Assembly (NCBI GenBank): GCA_004524595.1 | Contig: SDOA01000026.1 | Location: forward strand, 1-38,262 | Length of the DNA stretch: 38,262 nucleotides | Direction: 5' to 3' | DNA from: Candidatus Thorarchaeota archaeon | Lineage (GTDB): Archaea > Asgardarchaeota > Thorarchaeia > Thorarchaeales > Thorarchaeaceae | Shown: positions 37,981 to 38,262 of the stretch, piece after piece | Layout of the letters: each line of letters opens with the position of its first letter | Numbering within the stretch: the first letter of the stretch is position 1 | The notes under the pieces: model-generated | The model's input: only the letters and a program-made list of their open reading frames with translations | Told to the model about the DNA's origin: nothing | The model's database searches: none | Translations under genes and position numbers: made by a program

Positions 37981-38262
37981 GTGTGGCTCTGGAGCAGAAG
38001 CGCAACTGACGGTAGTCACTTGTGACAGCTGAGGAAACTCCCGACTCAAACCGACGGCAGTCTGACGAAAGGAAGGAGGTGAGAGCCTCGCTCTGGGAAC
38101 AGAAACGACACCCCCGAATTGGATACGACAATGATGCAGACTCGAATCTGTTGAGGACCAGTTCGGATAGGTTGAAACGGCCCATCACTGTTGAGCAATC
38201 TCAAGAATACATCGCTAAGGTGTCGGTCCAAGATGTAGGGTAGAGAGCACAGTTAGATGTTG
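37981..38262 (+). ncRNA. rnpB: RNase P RNA, 5' part (continues beyond the window)
   Basis: No protein fits this region, but conserved RNase P RNA blocks occur in order. GAGGAAACTC at 38031-38040 corresponds to CR-I, preceded by a GTCAC/GTGAC hairpin like P3. GGAACAGAAACGAC near 38096-38109 resembles the CR-II/III ACAGAAAC segment. GTTGAAACGGCCC at 38171-38183 and GAGCAATCTCAAGAATACAT at 38193-38212 match the region before and at CR-IV. The CR-V block and the 3' strands of P1 and P4 are not present, so the gene runs off the window. It cleaves the 5' leader of pre-tRNA; its protein partner Rnp1 is encoded at 22982. Confidence 0.75.

Noticed and set aside
38022..38243. Reading frames in both strands at the right edge
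   Set aside because: They overlap conserved RNase P RNA blocks and show no protein-like features.

Overview
This is an archaeal chromosome segment. The evidence is a TFIIB-type initiation factor, archaeal RNA polymerase subunit Rpo12/RpoP, geranylgeranylglyceryl phosphate synthase (ether lipids), the archaeal adenylate kinase AdkA, Cbf5, the RNase P protein Rnp1, and an archaeal ribosomal protein operon carrying the eukaryote/archaea-only proteins S4e, L32e, L19e, L34e and L14e. Ribosome binding sites are variants of GGAGG, GAGG and GGTGA, and TTG or GTG starts are frequent. A roadblock/LC7 protein, a Get3 ATPase with a CxxC, an EMC3/TMCO1-type protein and mid-range base composition fit an Asgard archaeon (a Thorarchaeia-like lineage is my guess). 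I cannot prove the lineage from sequence alone.

Region 1 (1-4560, mostly minus strand): a ModE-like regulator cut by the window edge, two small cysteine-rich proteins, an AIR-synthase-like 'methanogenesis marker 2' protein, a tiny membrane protein, a zinc-ribbon coiled-coil protein, tRNA splicing endonuclease and a DUF47/PhoU-like protein. Region 2 (4641-9775): undecaprenyl-diphosphatase-like UppP, a degenerate alkaline-phosphatase-fold protein, Get3 followed by an overlapping 34-residue membrane protein, RpoP, a B12/radical-SAM protein with an unusual cysteine insertion, and initiation factor aIF1. Region 3 (9852-13228, minus): TFB, methionine aminopeptidase, roadblock protein and GGGP synthase. 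Region 4 (13280-21155): full-length HdrA behind a perfect palindrome, MobA, HypD, a DUF211 protein behind another palindrome, a cyclin-box-like protein paired with a coiled-coil protein, a two-cluster ferredoxin, and two proteins of unknown function, one with a zinc ribbon and winged-helix-like regions.

Region 5 (21183-38262, all plus): a promoter, a strongly structured leader of about 190 bases, and the ribosomal operon L22-S3-L29-Rnp1-S17-L14-L24-S4e-L5-S14-S8-L6-L32e-L19e-L18-S5-L30-(small heat shock protein)-L15-SecY. A terminator, a 5'-truncated trmO remnant and an alpha-alpha toroid protein follow. Then come AdkA, the DUF106 membrane insertase, L34e, cytidylate kinase, L14e, Cbf5 and the 5' part of the RNase P RNA, which runs off the window.

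Functionally the window joins translation, RNA modification and processing (EndA, Rnp1, RNase P RNA, Cbf5), membrane protein insertion (SecY, DUF106, Get3), lipid and lipid-carrier metabolism (GGGPS, UppP) and anaerobic redox metabolism (HdrA, ferredoxin, HypD, MobA, ModE). The most promising undescribed elements are the folded leader RNA before L22, the folded leader before the L14e-Cbf5 pair, the micro-protein coupled to Get3, and the heat shock gene embedded in the ribosomal operon. I found no tRNA genes, insertion sequences or CRISPR arrays.
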